Translations under genes and position numbers: made by a program | Shown here: positions 18,519 through 29,266 of the stretch, in pieces | Position numbering within the stretch: the stretch's first letter is position 1 | How the letters are laid out: the number at the start of each line of letters is the position of its first letter | NCBI RefSeq assembly: GCF_027924565.1 | Contig: NZ_AP027041.1 | Location: 2,604,001-2,668,000, forward strand | Source: Lysobacter auxotrophicus | Lineage (GTDB): Bacteria; Pseudomonadota; Gammaproteobacteria; Xanthomonadales; Xanthomonadaceae | Direction: 5' to 3' | DNA: 64,000 bases | Notes under the pieces: model-generated | What the model saw: the letters and a program-made list of their open reading frames with translations, nothing else | Told to the model about the DNA's origin: nothing | Databases searched by the model: none

Positions 18519-19217
18519 ATGACCATATCCGCCATCCTCACCGACATCGAAGGCACCACCAGCAGCATCTCGTTCGTGAAGGACGTGCTGTTCCCGTACG
18601 CGCGCCGTGCCCTGCCCCGCTTCGTCGCCGCGCGCGGCAAGGAGCCGGGCGTGCGCAAGTGGCTCGACGCGGTGGCGACCGAGAATGGCGGCATGTGCCA
18701 GGACGAGATGATCGTGGAGGTGCTGCAGGGCTGGATCGATGAGGACCGCAAGCACACGGCGCTGAAGGCGCTGCAGGGCATGATCTGGGCCGACGGCTAT
18801 CGCAGCGCCGATTTCACCGCACACATCTATCCCGACGCGGCCAAGGCGCTGCGCGACTGGCACGCGGCCGGCCTGCCGCTGTACGTGTATTCCTCCGGCA
18901 GCGTCCCCGCGCAGCGCCTGTTCTTCGGCCATAGCGACGCCGGCGACCTGACGACGCTCTTCTCCGGCTGGTACGACACCGAAATGGGCGGCAAGCGCGA
19001 GGCGCAGAGCTATCGCAACATCGTCGAATCCATCGGCCTGCCGGCCGGCGAGATCCTGTTCCTGTCCGACGTCGTCGAGGAACTCGACGCCGCGCGCGAA
19101 GCGGGATTGCAGACGGTGCTGATCGACCGTCTCGAGGATTACGCGACGCCACGCTCCGGCGACGCCACGCATGGCCACACGCGCGTCGAGACGTTCGCGG
19201 ACGTGTCGGTTCGCTGA
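18519..19217 (+). CDS. mtnC: Enolase-phosphatase E1 of methionine salvage
   Basis: A 232-residue HAD-family enzyme that both enolises and dephosphorylates 2,3-diketo-5-methylthiopentyl-1-phosphate. The N-terminal [20 protein letters not shown] carries the first HAD Asp and is diagnostic for Mtn[17 protein letters not shown] is motif 2 and [12 protein letters not shown] is motif 4. Start is ATG 18519. The 180 bases after mtnD show no gene, so mtnC may be at the end of the same transcript or have its own promoter. Confidence 0.94.
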   Translation: MTISAILTDIEGTTSSISFVKDVLFPYARRALPRFVAARGKEPGVRKWLDAVATENGGMCQDEMIVEVLQGWIDEDRKHTALKALQGMIWADGYRSADFTAHIYPDAAKALRDWHAAGLPLYVYSSGSVPAQRLFFGHSDAGDLTTLFSGWYDTEMGGKREAQSYRNIVESIGLPAGEILFLSDVVEELDAAREAGLQTVLIDRLEDYATPRSGDATHGHTRVETFADVSVR

Positions 19218-19224
19218 ACGCTAA

Positions 19225-19440
19225 CCCCTCTCCCTTCGGGAGGGGGGTTGGAGTGAGGGGCGGCGCGCGCGAACGCGTTGACATTCGCGGTGCCCGCTTC
19301 ACACGGCAAGCTTCATCGCGCGCTTCGCCGAAGTTCAACTCGGCGTACCACCGCTGAGCCTTTGTAGCCCGGGTAAGCGAAGCGCACCCGGGATCGACGC
19401 TCCCAAGGCCCCGGGTGCGCTTCGCTTACCCGGGCTACAA
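19225..19440. repeat. GC hairpin repeat plus perfect inverted pair of GTAG repeats
   Basis: At 19225-19247 an ACCCCTCTCCCTTCGGGAGGGG-type hairpin, followed by TTGGAGTGAGGGG, matches the element after serA and may terminate mtnC. At 19362-19392 and 19410-19440 two 31-bp GTAG units (TTGTAGCCCGGGTAAGCGAA...) form a perfect inverted pair 17 bases apart, which can fold as one long stem or two hairpins. No coding sequence is seen in this gap. Confidence 0.85.
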
Positions 19441-19485
19441 CAGCAGCCCACACCACCACGCACGCCCGCCGGCCAACGCGGGCGA

Positions 19486-20070
19486 TCACCCGTGGATCCT
19501 CTCCCCGCGCTCCAGCATCCCGATGAACTTCTCCACGCGCGCGGCCTTCGTTTCGGGCTTCTTCGAGGTGTGCACGCGCCAGCAGAACGCGTAGCGGTTG
19601 GTGCGATCCAGCGCGTCGAACGCCTTTCGGGCCTTCGCATTCTTCGCCAACGCGGCGGCGAGTTCAGGCGGGACTTCCATGACGCTCGCCGCCTGGTACG
19701 CCGCATCCCAGCGGCCATCGGCCTTCGCCGCGTCGACCTCACGCAACCCCGCCGCCTGCATGCGACCGGCCGCGACAAGCTTCTCCACGCGCGCGACGTT
19801 GAGCTTCGACCACAGGCTTTTCGCCTTGCGCGGCGTGAAGCGCTGCAGGAAATACCGCGCGTCGCAGCTGCGCTTGAGGCCGTCGATCCACCCGTGGCAC
19901 AACGCCACGTCGAGTGCCTGCGAATAGCTGACCGACCTCGCGCCGGTGTCCTTCTTGGCGATCTTCAGCCAGACGCCTGCCTGATCGCCATGTGCGGCCA
20001 GCCACGTTTCCCACGCCGCTTCCGTCTTGAACAGCTTGATCGGCAGGTCGGTCGGCAGCTGCGCGGTCAT
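19486..20070 (-). CDS. YdeI/OmpD-associated-family protein
   Basis: A 194-residue cytosolic protein. Family marks include VWLKIAKKDTGARSVSYSQA, ALCHGWIDGLKRS and RFTPRKAKSLWSKLN, ending in a segment rich in Pro-Glu-Leu (VPPELAAALAKNAKARKAFD) and RVEKFIGMLERGERIHG. Members are linked by annotation to YdeI-type stress or bacteriocin-tolerance proteins; no enzymatic activity is established. Start is ATG 20070. It follows the phosphoesterase gene by 5 bases, so the two are probably cotranscribed. Confidence 0.85.
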   Translation of the reverse strand: MTAQLPTDLPIKLFKTEAAWETWLAAHGDQAGVWLKIAKKDTGARSVSYSQALDVALCHGWIDGLKRSCDARYFLQRFTPRKAKSLWSKLNVARVEKLVAAGRMQAAGLREVDAAKADGRWDAAYQAASVMEVPPELAAALAKNAKARKAFDALDRTNRYAFCWRVHTSKKPETKAARVEKFIGMLERGERIHG

Positions 20071-20075
20071 GGCAC

Positions 20076-21662
20076 CTACTCCTTCGCGTCGTCCAGGCGA
20101 TAGCTCGACTGCGCGCGCTGCTCGCCCTGCCAGCGGTCGAACGCGCGCACCTCGATCCGATGTTCGCCAACGGGCAGGTCGGTCGGCAACGCACCGCGCC
20201 ACAGATGCGTGGACGGATCGGCTTCGGGCGAACGATCGTAGCCGCGCAGCGCCGGCGACATATCGTCCGCGATGTTCTCCACGACCAGCCGCGGATCGGG
20301 CTGCTCGACGCGCTTCATCGGCTTCCATTCGCCGCCGTCGATGCGGACCTCGACGCGCGTAGCGGCATCGCCCATGAACACGTTCGCGAAGACGCCGAAC
20401 GCCGGGTAGGCCCCGCGCCGCAGCACCTTCGGCGCGTGCAGGCCGATCGCCTCATCCTTCGCGCCCCGTGCGACCTGGTAACGCAGCGAGTACGAGCCGT
20501 CCGGCTTGAACGTCGCCCACGCATAGCCGTTGGGCGTGCCGTCGCTCATCGTCGTGTCGGGAATGTCCTGCGCGTCCTTCACGCCGGACCAGAACGCGCC
20601 GCAGGTCGCGCCGACGTTGTACTCGTGCAGTGGCTTCGCGCCGTGCCAGCCGGTGGAGGCGTCGTGGAAGTAATGACGCTGGTTGTGCGTGTGCGCGCTG
20701 AGCAGCAGCACGTTCGGGCGATCGGCCAGCATCGCGAACAGGCGGTCGCGGTCGGCACGCCGGAAGGTTTCCACGCCGGGCACCGGCTCGAAGAACGGGA
20801 TGTGCACGGCGATCACGACGCGGCGTTCCTTCGGCAGCGTCGCCAGGTAGGCGTCGAGGAACGCGAACTGGTCCTCGCGCAGACCGCCCACGTACGACGG
20901 CTTCTTCCCCGGCATGTACACCACGTCGTCCATGACGATGAAGCTTGCCTGCGGTTCCTCCCACGCGTACGTATCGGGACCGAACACGTTGCGGAAACCG
21001 AGCAGTGCTTCCTCGTCGCGCTTCGCGTCGAAATCCAGGTCGTGGTTGCCCGCCACGTGCAGCCACGGCACGCCGAGCTTCGCGGTGACGCGATTCACCG
21101 CCGGATACAGCGAGAGGTCGTCGTTGACGATGTCGCCCATGCTCACGCCGAGCTGCGCATCGTGCTTGCCGACGATCGGATCGACGATGTCGCGTTCGTA
21201 ATACCCCACATCGACCAGGCTCTTGGGCTGCGGATCGCCGAACACCAGCAGCTTCAGATCGCCCTTGCGTTGCGCGATCGGACGAAGCGGGAAATCGTAC
21301 GAGGCCAGCGGCGCGGTCGCGGCGATCCCACCGAACCGCAGCGGAGGCGAGCCGTCGGGAAACAGGTGATGCCAGAACAACGGCAAGCCATTGGCGCCCG
21401 ACGCGGTGGCGTAATGCGGCGGCTTCACGACGAACGCCGTCGCGCCCTCGCGCATCGGAACGGTGTAGCGCCCCTGTGCGTCGGTCACGGCGAGATCGCG
21501 ACCGTTGGACACCTTGACGCCGGCGATGCCGCGTTCGCGAACGTCATACACGCCATTGCCGTTGGCATCGTCGAACACGCGCCCGGCGATCGGGGTCTGC
21601 GCCGCAGCGCCGCCCGACGTAGCCAACAGGGCGATGAGGACGGCTGGAACGGCATGCGGCAT
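20076..21662 (-). CDS. Exported calcineurin-like metallophosphoesterase
   Basis: A 528-residue secreted protein. The signal peptide ends near TSGGAAA-Q, followed by a small N-terminal beta domain with FDDANGNGVYD (calcium-loop-like, SdrD-B/MetallophosN type) and then a calcineurin-like catalytic domain. Metal-binding motifs are GDPQPKS (Gln in place of the usual His), GDIVND, GNHDLDFD, AVHIPFF and SAHTHNQ. A C-terminal MetallophosC-like beta domain follows. The substrate is unknown; a periplasmic or surface phosphodiesterase is likely. It starts 72 bases after hisIE and may be read through from the his operon. Confidence 0.85.
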   Translation of the reverse strand: MPHAVPAVLIALLATSGGAAAQTPIAGRVFDDANGNGVYDVRERGIAGVKVSNGRDLAVTDAQGRYTVPMREGATAFVVKPPHYATASGANGLPLFWHHLFPDGSPPLRFGGIAATAPLASYDFPLRPIAQRKGDLKLLVFGDPQPKSLVDVGYYERDIVDPIVGKHDAQLGVSMGDIVNDDLSLYPAVNRVTAKLGVPWLHVAGNHDLDFDAKRDEEALLGFRNVFGPDTYAWEEPQASFIVMDDVVYMPGKKPSYVGGLREDQFAFLDAYLATLPKERRVVIAVHIPFFEPVPGVETFRRADRDRLFAMLADRPNVLLLSAHTHNQRHYFHDASTGWHGAKPLHEYNVGATCGAFWSGVKDAQDIPDTTMSDGTPNGYAWATFKPDGSYSLRYQVARGAKDEAIGLHAPKVLRRGAYPAFGVFANVFMGDAATRVEVRIDGGEWKPMKRVEQPDPRLVVENIADDMSPALRGYDRSPEADPSTHLWRGALPTDLPVGEHRIEVRAFDRWQGEQRAQSSYRLDDAKE

Positions 21663-21734
21663 GGCGGGCTCGGCGCGGCGGGTTCGCGCGATTATCGTCC
21701 GCGCCGGAGCCCGCCGGAAGCGGGAGGCCTTGCC

Positions 21735-22361
21735 TCAGCGGGCGTGACGGTTCCGCAGCAGCGCCTCGACATCCGCGAGGCCAAGCCCGCGCGCCCGCAA
21801 CAGCACGAGCAGGTGGTACAGCAGGTCGCCGGCCTCGCCCAGCAGCTCCGCATCCGACTGCGCGACGGCCGCCAGCGCGGTTTCGACGCCCTCCTCGCCC
21901 ACCTTCTGCGCGATGCGGCGAATGCCGCCATCGAGCAGCTGCGTCGTGTAACTGCCCGCGGGACGATCGCGTTCGCGACTGGCGACCAGCGCATCGAGCT
22001 CGTGCAGGAACGACGGCGGTGTACCGGGCGCGTCCGCAAAGCAGCTTGTGCGACCCAGGTGGCAGGTCGGACCGTGCGGTCGCGCGGTCACCAGCAGCGT
22101 GTCGCTGTCGCAATCGACGTCGATGGCGACCAGGTCGAGGAAATGCCCCGAGCTTTCGCCCTTCGTCCACTGCGTGTTGCGGCTGCGGCTGAAGAACGTG
22201 ACGTGGCCGGTGTCCAACGTCGTGCGTAGCGCGGCCGGGTCCATGTAGCCGAGCATCAGCACGCGCAGCGTGTCGGCGTCCTGCACGACGGCTGGCAGCA
22301 GGCCGCCCTGCTTGTCCCATGCGAGCGCGTCGATCGCCCCGGACGTCATGTCACGCGACAT
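21735..22361 (-). CDS. hisI: Bifunctional phosphoribosyl-AMP cyclohydrolase / phosphoribosyl-ATP pyrophosphatase
   Basis: A 208-residue fusion (hisIE) catalysing steps 2 and 3 of histidine synthesis. The N-terminal HisI part (about 1-115) has [20 protein letters not shown] and the zinc-site Cys in [11 protein letters not shown]. The C-terminal HisE part (about 120-208) has [13 protein letters not shown] and [13 protein letters not shown]. Its start at ATG 22361 overlaps the hisF stop and has a GAGG six bases upstream. The next ATG (22349) would avoid the overlap. It is the last biosynthetic gene of the operon. Confidence 0.96.
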   Translation of the reverse strand: MSRDMTSGAIDALAWDKQGGLLPAVVQDADTLRVLMLGYMDPAALRTTLDTGHVTFFSRSRNTQWTKGESSGHFLDLVAIDVDCDSDTLLVTARPHGPTCHLGRTSCFADAPGTPPSFLHELDALVASRERDRPAGSYTTQLLDGGIRRIAQKVGEEGVETALAAVAQSDAELLGEAGDLLYHLLVLLRARGLGLADVEALLRNRHAR

Positions 22362-23127
22362 CGCGCACCTCGATGCCCTGCCCGCGCAGGTAGGTTTTGA
22401 GTTCGGGAATCTTCACGGCGCCGGAGTGGAACACGCTGGCGGCAAGCGCCGCGTCCACGTCCGCGTCGCGGAACGCATCGGCGAAGTGCGCGATCGTGCC
22501 CGCACCACCGGACGCCACCAGCGGCACCGCGCACCGTTCGCGTACGGCTCGCAGTTGCTCAAGGTCGTAACCCTGCCGCACGCCGTCGCTACCCATGCAG
22601 TTGAGGACGATTTCGCCCGCGCCGCGCTCCTGCGCCTCGACGACCCAGTCGAGCGTGCGCTTCGCCAATGCCCGCGTGCGCGAGGGATCACCGGTGTACT
22701 GGCGCACGCGCCATTGGCCGTCCTCGTCGCGCAGGCTGTCGATGCCGACCACCACGCACTGCACGCCGAAGACCTCGGCGATCTCGCCGATCAGTTCCGG
22801 CCGATCGAGCGCCGGCGTGTTGATCGACACCTTGTCCGCGCCGGCGTGCAGCACGGCTCGTGCGTCGTCGACGGAACGGATGCCGCCCGCGACGCAGAAC
22901 GGAATGTCGATCACGCGCGCCACGCGCTCGACCCACTGGCGGTCGACGCTGCGGCCTTCGGGGCTCGCGGTGATGTCGTAGAACACGAGTTCGTCCGCGC
23001 CCTCATCGCGATAGCGCAGCGCGAGTTCGACGATGTCGCCCATGTCGACGTGGTCGCGGAACTTCACGCCCTTCACGACGCGACCGTCGCGCACGTCCAG
23101 GCACGGCACGATGCGGCGGCTCAGCAT
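22351..23127 (-). CDS. hisF: Imidazole glycerol phosphate synthase, cyclase subunit
   Basis: A 258-residue (beta-alpha)8 barrel that joins HisH to turn PRFAR plus ammonia into imidazole glycerol phosphate and AICAR. The catalytic Asp in [15 protein letters not shown] and the second Asp in NTPALD/VVGIDS are present; phosphate loops [10 protein letters not shown] and [12 protein letters not shown] are intact. It overlaps the end of hisA by 7 bases. Confidence 0.97.
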   Translation of the reverse strand: MLSRRIVPCLDVRDGRVVKGVKFRDHVDMGDIVELALRYRDEGADELVFYDITASPEGRSVDRQWVERVARVIDIPFCVAGGIRSVDDARAVLHAGADKVSINTPALDRPELIGEIAEVFGVQCVVVGIDSLRDEDGQWRVRQYTGDPSRTRALAKRTLDWVVEAQERGAGEIVLNCMGSDGVRQGYDLEQLRAVRERCAVPLVASGGAGTIAHFADAFRDADVDAALAASVFHSGAVKIPELKTYLRGQGIEVRDVA

Positions 23128-23897
23128 CGCTGCGTCCTCCGCATAGCATCTTCCAGTGCGAAGCGACCTTCGATCAGCGCCTTGCCGAGCACCGCGCCGG
23201 CGCAGCCCGCGTCGCGCGCGCCTTCGATGTCGTCGACATCGCGCACGCCGCCGGAGGCCTGCACGGACAGTTCGGGCGCAAGGTTCGATAGATGGCGATA
23301 CAGCGCGAGGTTCGGGCCGGCGAGCATGCCGTCGCGCGCGATGTCGGTGCACAGCAGATGCCGCAGCCCGCCATCGGCGAAACGACGCACCAGCGTTTCG
23401 AGTTCGACGCCGCTGTCCTGCGTCCAGCCGGCGGTCGGCAGGCGCCACGCGCCCGATGCGTCCTGGCGCGCGTCTAGCGCGACGGTGATGCGATCGGCAC
23501 CGAAACGCGCGATCCAGCCCAGCACGCGCTCGGTTTCGCGCACCGCGAGCGACCCGACGACGACGCGTCGCGCACCCGCATCGAGGATCAACGCGACGTC
23601 GTCCTCGCTGCGAACGCCGCCACCGGTCTGCACGTTCAGGCCGGTGTGCGTCACAACCTCGCGCACGAGCGCGCGCAGCGTGTAGCCGCCTTCCCGCGCG
23701 GCGTCGAGATCGACCAGGTGCAGCCAGCCGGCGCCGCTTTCGGCGTATTGCGAGGCCAGCTCAATCGGCGACGGCGCATACCGCGTCTCGCGTTCGTAGT
23801 CGCCCTGATGCAATCGCACGACGCGGCCGTCGCGTACGTCGATCGCGGGATACAGTTCGAACGCCCGACGCGGCGTCGTGGAAGCAAACGCGTTCAT
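23121..23897 (-). CDS. hisA: ProFAR isomerase
   Basis: A 258-residue barrel enzyme that isomerises ProFAR to PRFAR. It has the catalytic Asp in [20 protein letters not shown] and the second in [12 protein letters not shown]; phosphate loops [12 protein letters not shown] and [12 protein letters not shown] are typical. The start is ATG 23897, overlapping the hisH stop by 4 bases. The first dozen residues (before FELYPAID) are slightly longer than usual. Confidence 0.96.
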   Translation of the reverse strand: MNAFASTTPRRAFELYPAIDVRDGRVVRLHQGDYERETRYAPSPIELASQYAESGAGWLHLVDLDAAREGGYTLRALVREVVTHTGLNVQTGGGVRSEDDVALILDAGARRVVVGSLAVRETERVLGWIARFGADRITVALDARQDASGAWRLPTAGWTQDSGVELETLVRRFADGGLRHLLCTDIARDGMLAGPNLALYRHLSNLAPELSVQASGGVRDVDDIEGARDAGCAGAVLGKALIEGRFALEDAMRRTQRC

Positions 23898-24496
23898 GCG
23901 GCCTCCATCGCGAGGAAATTCGCGAGCAGGCGCTGCCCGGTGGCCGCGGAGCGCTCGGGATGGAACTGCGCGCCGAAGCGGCGACCACACCCCGCCACGG
24001 CAGTGAATTCACCGCCGTACTCGCTGCTCGCCAGCGTGTCATCGCTCATCGGCGCAACGAAACCGTGCACGAAATACGCCCATTCGCCGTCTTCGATGCC
24101 CTCGAGCAGCGGCGATGCGCGTTCGCGCCGGAGGCGGTTCCAGCCCATGTGCGGCACTCGCACGCCGGGCGCGGCCTCGATGCGGCGGACGCGCCCGCGC
24201 AGCACGCCAAGGCCTTCCACGTCGCCTTCTTCCGAGGTCTCGTACAGCAGTTGCATGCCCAGGCAGATGCCGAGCAGCGGCGCGTCGAGCGTGCGGATCG
24301 TGTTCACCAGATCGAGTTCGTGCAGGCGCTGCATTGCCGGGGCCGCCGCGCCAACGCCAGGAAGGATCACGCGCGGCGCGTTGGCGATGGTGTCGGCGTC
24401 GGCGCTGAGAACGGAGCGCGCACCCAGTCGATCCAAGGCGTAGCGAACCGAGCCGATGTTGCCACCGCCCCAGTCGATGAGGACGACGTCGGTCAT
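23894..24496 (-). CDS. hisH: Imidazole glycerol phosphate synthase, glutaminase subunit
   Basis: A 200-residue class I glutamine amidotransferase feeding ammonia to HisF. The nucleophile elbow is [11 protein letters not shown] with the active Cys. The His and Glu of the triad lie in [13 protein letters not shown], and the oxyanion strand is near [11 protein letters not shown]. It has ATGA overlaps at both ends with hisB and hisA, so expression of the subunits is coupled. Confidence 0.96.
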   Translation of the reverse strand: MTDVVLIDWGGGNIGSVRYALDRLGARSVLSADADTIANAPRVILPGVGAAAPAMQRLHELDLVNTIRTLDAPLLGICLGMQLLYETSEEGDVEGLGVLRGRVRRIEAAPGVRVPHMGWNRLRRERASPLLEGIEDGEWAYFVHGFVAPMSDDTLASSEYGGEFTAVAGCGRRFGAQFHPERSAATGQRLLANFLAMEAA

Positions 24497-25572
24497 AGCG
24501 TGCCCTTCGTGCTCGGCAGCTCGCGCCCTTCGCGTTTCACGGCCTGGCGCAATGCGCGCGCAACGGCCTTGAAGCAGGCTTCGACCTTGTGGTGGTCGTT
24601 CTCGCCCTGCACGCGCAGGTTGAGGTTCAGGCCGGCGGTTTCGCACAGCGAACGGAAGAAGTGAGGGACCAGCTCGGTCGGCAAGCCGCCGACGCGATCG
24701 CGCGCGAACGCGCCGTCGAACACGAAATATGGCCGGCCGGAGAAATCCAGCGCCGCGCTCGCGAGCGACTCGTCCATCGGCAGCGTGAAGCCGTAACGGC
24801 CGATGCCTCGCTTGTCGCCCAGCGCTTCGCGCAGCGCCTGCCCGAGCGCGAGCGCGCTGTCCTCGACGGTGTGGTGTTCATCGATGTGCAGGTCGCCTTC
24901 GCAGCGCAGTTCCAGCGCAATACCGCCGTGTTTTCCGATCTGCTCGAGCATGTGGTCGAAGAAGCCCAGCCCCGTCGACACCTTCGGCTCGGCAGCGTGA
25001 TCGAGGTCCACTGCAACGTCGATGCGCGTTTCGCGCGTGTGGCGTCGCACGCGCGCGGTGCGCGGCGCGTCGGCCAGTTCGTGCGCGATCGACGGCCAGT
25101 CCCATTCGCCGCCGAACTGCGCGGTGCGCAGTTGGAACGCGCGGATGCCGAGGTTCTTCGCGAAGGCATTGTCGGTTTCGCGGTCGCCGACCATCGCCGA
25201 GCGCGACCAGTCGATGCCGCGATCGCGCAGCAGCGGCGTCGCCAGCGCGATGCCCGGCTTGCGCGTCGGCGCATTGTCCGCCGGCAGGCTCGTGTCGATC
25301 AGCACGTCGCGGAACGCGATGCCCTGGCTTTCGAACACCTGCATCATCAGCGCGTGCGGCCCGTCGAAATCCGCCTGCGGAAACGCGTCCGTGCCCAAGC
25401 CGTCCTGGTTGGTCACCATCACGAACTGGTAGCCCGCATCGCGCAGGCGCAGCATCGCGGGGATCACGCCCTGCACGAAGCGCAGCTTGTCGAAGCGGTC
25501 GATCTGGAAGTCGGCCGGTTCTTCGATCAGCGTGCCGTCTCGATCGACGAACAGGATCGGCGTCGTGCTCAT
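24493..25572 (-). CDS. hisB: Bifunctional histidinol-phosphatase / imidazoleglycerol-phosphate dehydratase
   Basis: A 359-residue fusion. The N-terminal HAD phosphatase (about 1-165) starts [20 protein letters not shown] with both catalytic Asp residues. The C-terminal dehydratase (about 170-359) has the manganese motifs [22 protein letters not shown] and ENDHHKVEA. The zinc loop of the E. coli-type phosphatase (Cys/His after LPADE) is replaced here by [12 protein letters not shown] without Cys, so the zinc site is probably lost; I believe this is common in xanthomonads (recollection, not checked). Confidence 0.96.
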   Translation of the reverse strand: MSTTPILFVDRDGTLIEEPADFQIDRFDKLRFVQGVIPAMLRLRDAGYQFVMVTNQDGLGTDAFPQADFDGPHALMMQVFESQGIAFRDVLIDTSLPADNAPTRKPGIALATPLLRDRGIDWSRSAMVGDRETDNAFAKNLGIRAFQLRTAQFGGEWDWPSIAHELADAPRTARVRRHTRETRIDVAVDLDHAAEPKVSTGLGFFDHMLEQIGKHGGIALELRCEGDLHIDEHHTVEDSALALGQALREALGDKRGIGRYGFTLPMDESLASAALDFSGRPYFVFDGAFARDRVGGLPTELVPHFFRSLCETAGLNLNLRVQGENDHHKVEACFKAVARALRQAVKREGRELPSTKGTL

Positions 25573-26669
25573 GCGCGGGCCTCCAGGATCGACACCACCG
25601 CGGCGTTCTGTTCCGGCGTGCCCAGGCTGATGCGCAACGCATCGCCGAGGCCGGGCGCGGCGCGCATGTCGCGCACGACGAGGCCCGCACCGAGCAGGCG
25701 ATCGAAGGCGGACTGCGCGTCAGCGAAACGCACCAGCACGAAGTTCGCGCGCGACGCGTAGACACGACGTACGCCTGACAGCGACGACAAGCGCAGCGCG
25801 AGCGCGTCGCGCTCGGCGCGCACCGTGTCGATTCGGGCGCGCGTCTGCGCCGCGGCGTCGCGCGACAACGCACGCAGCGCTTCGTCCGTGCACGCCGACG
25901 GCAGCGGATACGGCGCCTGGCAGCGGCGCAGCACCTCGATCAGCTCCGAATCGGCGATCACCGTGCCGATGCGCGCCGCCGCCAACGCGTGCGCCTTCGA
26001 CAACGTGCGCAACACGGCGACGTTGCGGTTCGCGGCGATCAGGCGCGTCGCGGAGGGCGCATCGGCGAACTCGATGTACGCCTCGTCGACGACCACGAGC
26101 GCGCGGCCTTCCAGGCGGTCGGCCAAGGCGGCGATTTCGCCGATGGGGAGCAGCGCGCCGGTGGGATTGCCGGGCGAGCACAGGAACACGATGCGTGCGT
26201 CCTGCGCGAGCGCCGCGTCGCCGATGGCCTCGAAGTCGCAGCGCCATTCGCCGTCGCCTTCGCGCAGCGGAACGTCGATGACGCGCGTGCCGTGCAGGCG
26301 CGCGCTCACCGCGTACATGCCGAACGTCGGCGTGCTGACGACGATGGCGTCGCCGCCCGGGCGGCAGACGGCGCGCACGAGCAGGTCGATGCCCTCGTCG
26401 CTGCCGCGGCCGGCGAGCAGCTGCTCCGGCGCGCAGTCGTACAGCGCGGCAAGCGCGTCGCGCAGCGCCTGCGGCTGCGGGTCGGGATAGCGGCGCAGCG
26501 CGCCGTCGCCATCGGCCAGGTTCGGCCACGGCGATTCGTTGGCATTGAGCCACACGTCGCCCTGCAGGCGATCGCTGCGCGCGGAGCGGTAACCGCCGAA
26601 GTCGCGCAGGTCCTCGCGCACCAGCGCGAGCGGGCTCGCGGCGCGCTTGGTCTCGACCACGGCGTTCAC
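25569..26669 (-). CDS. hisC: Histidinol-phosphate aminotransferase
   Basis: A 366-residue PLP enzyme of fold type I. It shows WLNANESPW at the substrate side, [22 protein letters not shown], and the PLP lysine in [14 protein letters not shown]. It starts at GTG 26669, giving a GTGA overlap with the hisD stop. No ATG in frame lies at a better place. Confidence 0.96.
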   Translation of the reverse strand: MNAVVETKRAASPLALVREDLRDFGGYRSARSDRLQGDVWLNANESPWPNLADGDGALRRYPDPQPQALRDALAALYDCAPEQLLAGRGSDEGIDLLVRAVCRPGGDAIVVSTPTFGMYAVSARLHGTRVIDVPLREGDGEWRCDFEAIGDAALAQDARIVFLCSPGNPTGALLPIGEIAALADRLEGRALVVVDEAYIEFADAPSATRLIAANRNVAVLRTLSKAHALAAARIGTVIADSELIEVLRRCQAPYPLPSACTDEALRALSRDAAAQTRARIDTVRAERDALALRLSSLSGVRRVYASRANFVLVRFADAQSAFDRLLGAGLVVRDMRAAPGLGDALRISLGTPEQNAAVVSILEARA

Positions 26670-27997
26670 GACGCCACCGCCTGCAGGCGCAGCGCGACGG
26701 CTTGCAGGTGCGCGTCGAGGCCTTCGGCGCGCGCGAGTTCGACCGCGCACGGGCCGATGGCCTCGATGCCACGCGGCTGCACTTCCTGCACGGTGATCGC
26801 CACCTGGAAACTCGCGATGTTCAGCCCGCCCGCGAAGCGCGCCGCACCGCTGGTCGGCAGGACGTGGTTGGTGCCGCTGCAGTAATCGCCGAGCGCCTCG
26901 GGCGCCCAGTCGCCGAGGAACACCGACCCGGCCGCGGTTACGCGCGGCAAAGCGGCGCGCGCGTCGCGAAGCGCGAGGATGAGGTGCTCGGGCGCGTAAC
27001 GGTTGCTCACCTGCAGCGCCTGTTCGATCGACTCGACGCGGATCGCGCTAGACGACTGCAACGCACGGCGTGCGATATCGGCGCGCGGCAACTGGGCGAG
27101 CTGGACCGCGAGCTGCCCGCTCACCGCGTCGAGCAACGCGTCGTCGTCGCTGAGCAACAGCACCTGCGAGTCGGGGCCGTGCTCGGCCTGCGACAACAAA
27201 TCGGCCGCGACGAACGCGGGATTCGCGCCCGCGTCGGCGATGATCAGCACTTCTGACGGGCCGGCCGGCATGTCGATGGCCGCCCCGTCCACGTCCATCG
27301 CAACCTGCCGCTTGGCTTCGGTCACGAAGGCGTTGCCGGGGCCGAAGAGCTTGTCGCAACGCGGAATGGTCGCGGTGCCGTAGGCCATCGCGGCGATCGC
27401 CTGCGCGCCGCCGACCTTGAACACGCGCGTGATGCCGCAGCGTCGGGCGGCGTAGAGCACGGCCGGATCGGCGCTGCCGTCGCGGCGCGGCGGCGTGCAC
27501 AGCACGACATCGGGACAACCGGCCAGGCGCGCGGGAACGCCGAGCATCAGCGCGGTCGACGGCAGCGGTGCCGAACCGGCCGGCACGTACAGCCCGACGC
27601 GCTGGATCGGCCGCAGCACGCGCTCGCACCGCACGCCCGGCGCGGTGTCGACGCTGTACGGCGCGGTCATGCCGGCGCGATGGAAGGTGGCGATGCGTTC
27701 GGCCGCTTCGTCGATCGCGGCGCGCAACTGCGGCGACAACGTCGCTTCGGCGGCGGCGAACTCGGCGTCGGCCACGGCGAAATCGGCCAGCGCCACGCCG
27801 TCGAAACGCTCGCCGTACGCGCGCAGTGCGACGTCGCCGCTGTCGCGTACTTCGTCGATGATCGCGGTGACGGCCGAGGCGGTCGTACTGGACGTGAGCT
27901 GCGCCGGACGACGCAGCAGCTGCGTCTGCGTGCGGTTGTCGAGCAGGCGCCAGTCGACGCGGCGCATCAGCGGCTCGCTGGTGACGACGGCGCTCAT
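26666..27997 (-). CDS. hisD: Histidinol dehydrogenase
   Basis: A 443-residue zinc enzyme that oxidises histidinol to histidine in two NAD-dependent steps. It has the signature [12 protein letters not shown], the catalytic Glu-His region [23 protein letters not shown], and the C-terminal [19 protein letters not shown] with its zinc His. ATG 27997 overlaps the hisG stop by 4 bases. Confidence 0.97.
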   Translation of the reverse strand: MSAVVTSEPLMRRVDWRLLDNRTQTQLLRRPAQLTSSTTASAVTAIIDEVRDSGDVALRAYGERFDGVALADFAVADAEFAAAEATLSPQLRAAIDEAAERIATFHRAGMTAPYSVDTAPGVRCERVLRPIQRVGLYVPAGSAPLPSTALMLGVPARLAGCPDVVLCTPPRRDGSADPAVLYAARRCGITRVFKVGGAQAIAAMAYGTATIPRCDKLFGPGNAFVTEAKRQVAMDVDGAAIDMPAGPSEVLIIADAGANPAFVAADLLSQAEHGPDSQVLLLSDDDALLDAVSGQLAVQLAQLPRADIARRALQSSSAIRVESIEQALQVSNRYAPEHLILALRDARAALPRVTAAGSVFLGDWAPEALGDYCSGTNHVLPTSGAARFAGGLNIASFQVAITVQEVQPRGIEAIGPCAVELARAEGLDAHLQAVALRLQAVAS

Positions 27998-28908
27998 GCC
28001 AGCATGCCCTCGACTGGCAGCACCATCAGGCCACGCGCGCCCGCGCGCTTGAGTTCCTCCAGCCGCTGCCAGGTCACGGCGCCGTGGCAGAGCGCCTGCA
28101 GCGCGAGGTCGTCGTTGTCGTCCAGGCGCATCACGGTCGGGGCTTCGGCATCGGGCAGCAGCGGCAATAGATCCGGCAGCACGCGGCGCGAGGCCTGGAA
28201 CAGCAGCAGCTTGCTGTGGCGGATGCGCAGCGCGCCGTCGAGGCGGCGCAGCAGCAGGTCGGCGAGTTCGCCACGCGTGGCGTCCAGCGGCTCCGCCGGG
28301 CCGGCGAGCACCGCTTCGCTTTCCAGCAGCGTCGTCACCGGCTTGAGCTGGTTCGCCGCGAGCGTCGCGCCACTGGAGACCAGGTCGCAGATCGCGTCGG
28401 CCTGGCCCAGGCGCGGCGCGATTTCGACAGAACCGGAGAGCAGCACGACCTTCGCATCGATGCCCTGCTCCGCGAGCCAGCGCGTCAACGACGCCGGGTA
28501 ACTGGTCGCGATGCGCTTGCCGGCGAGCTGCTCCGGGCCCTGCCAGTCCCAGCCGTCGGGCACGGCGAGCGCCAGGCGGCAGCCGCCGAAGCCGAGCGCG
28601 CGCCATTCGCGGAACGCAGGCGGGTTGCCGTTAACGACGCGGTCGTAACCCTGCTCCAGCAGCACGTTGCGACCGACGATGCCCAGGTCGCACACGCCTT
28701 CGGCGATCAGCCCGGGGATGTCGTCGTCGCGCACCAGCAGCAGGTCGACGGGCAGCGATTCGCCGTAGCAGAACAGGCGGTCGCGGCTCTCGCGCCAGCT
28801 CAGCCCGCAGGAGGTCAGCAGGGCGCGGGCCGGATCGGCCAGGCGGCCGGACTTCTGGATCGCGATGCGCAGGCGGTCTCGCGCCGGCGTGTTGGGGGAC
28901 GGGCTCAT
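27994..28908 (-). CDS. hisG: ATP phosphoribosyltransferase (long form)
   Basis: A 304-residue long-form HisG that starts histidine synthesis by joining ATP and PRPP. The N-terminal IAIQKSGRL and [14 protein letters not shown] are conserved. The PRPP-binding loop corresponds to [17 protein letters not shown] (Gly-Ala-Thr core). The extra C-terminal ACT-like domain (about 225-304) is where histidine feedback acts in long forms, so no HisZ is needed. It starts 25 bases after the regulator gene. Confidence 0.96.
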   Translation of the reverse strand: MSPSPNTPARDRLRIAIQKSGRLADPARALLTSCGLSWRESRDRLFCYGESLPVDLLLVRDDDIPGLIAEGVCDLGIVGRNVLLEQGYDRVVNGNPPAFREWRALGFGGCRLALAVPDGWDWQGPEQLAGKRIATSYPASLTRWLAEQGIDAKVVLLSGSVEIAPRLGQADAICDLVSSGATLAANQLKPVTTLLESEAVLAGPAEPLDATRGELADLLLRRLDGALRIRHSKLLLFQASRRVLPDLLPLLPDAEAPTVMRLDDNDDLALQALCHGAVTWQRLEELKRAGARGLMVLPVEGMLA

Positions 28909-28933
28909 GGGGATCTCTGGGAACCGAAGCGGA

Positions 28934-29260
28934 TCAGCCGGCGTTGACGGCGGCGGGAGGCGTGGAAAGGCGGGAAGCGGCGATGCCGTAACCGCCGGCG
29001 CCCCGCTCGAGCGTGCGCGCGACGCGGCCGATGGTGGTGACGCTCACCTGCGTACGTTCGTGGATCTCGCGATACGGGACGTTGTCCTGCAGCAGCGGGA
29101 CTACGCGCCATCGATCACCCATCGCTTCCAGCTCGGCGGGCGTGCAGAGGTCCTCCAGGAAGGCCTGGACCTCCTCGACCGAGCGCAGGCTCGCGAGCGC
29201 CGTCGCGAGGAAGGCGAGGTTTTCGGCACTGCGTTCGTTTTCGAGCGGACGACGCTTCAT
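28934..29260 (-). CDS. TrpR-like (YerC/YecD family) regulator heading the his operon
   Basis: A 108-residue helical DNA-binding protein of the TrpR superfamily. The core is [17 protein letters not shown] followed by the helix-turn-helix [20 protein letters not shown]. YerC/YecD members often sit beside histidine genes. It is the first gene of the transcript, 25 bases before hisG, and a perfect 28-bp palindrome (29267-29294) ends seven bases before its ATG. Autoregulation and histidine-responsive control of the operon are inferred from this layout. Confidence 0.87.
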   Translation of the reverse strand: MKRRPLENERSAENLAFLATALASLRSVEEVQAFLEDLCTPAELEAMGDRWRVVPLLQDNVPYREIHERTQVSVTTIGRVARTLERGAGGYGIAASRLSTPPAAVNAG

Positions 29261-29266
29261 GGCGGA

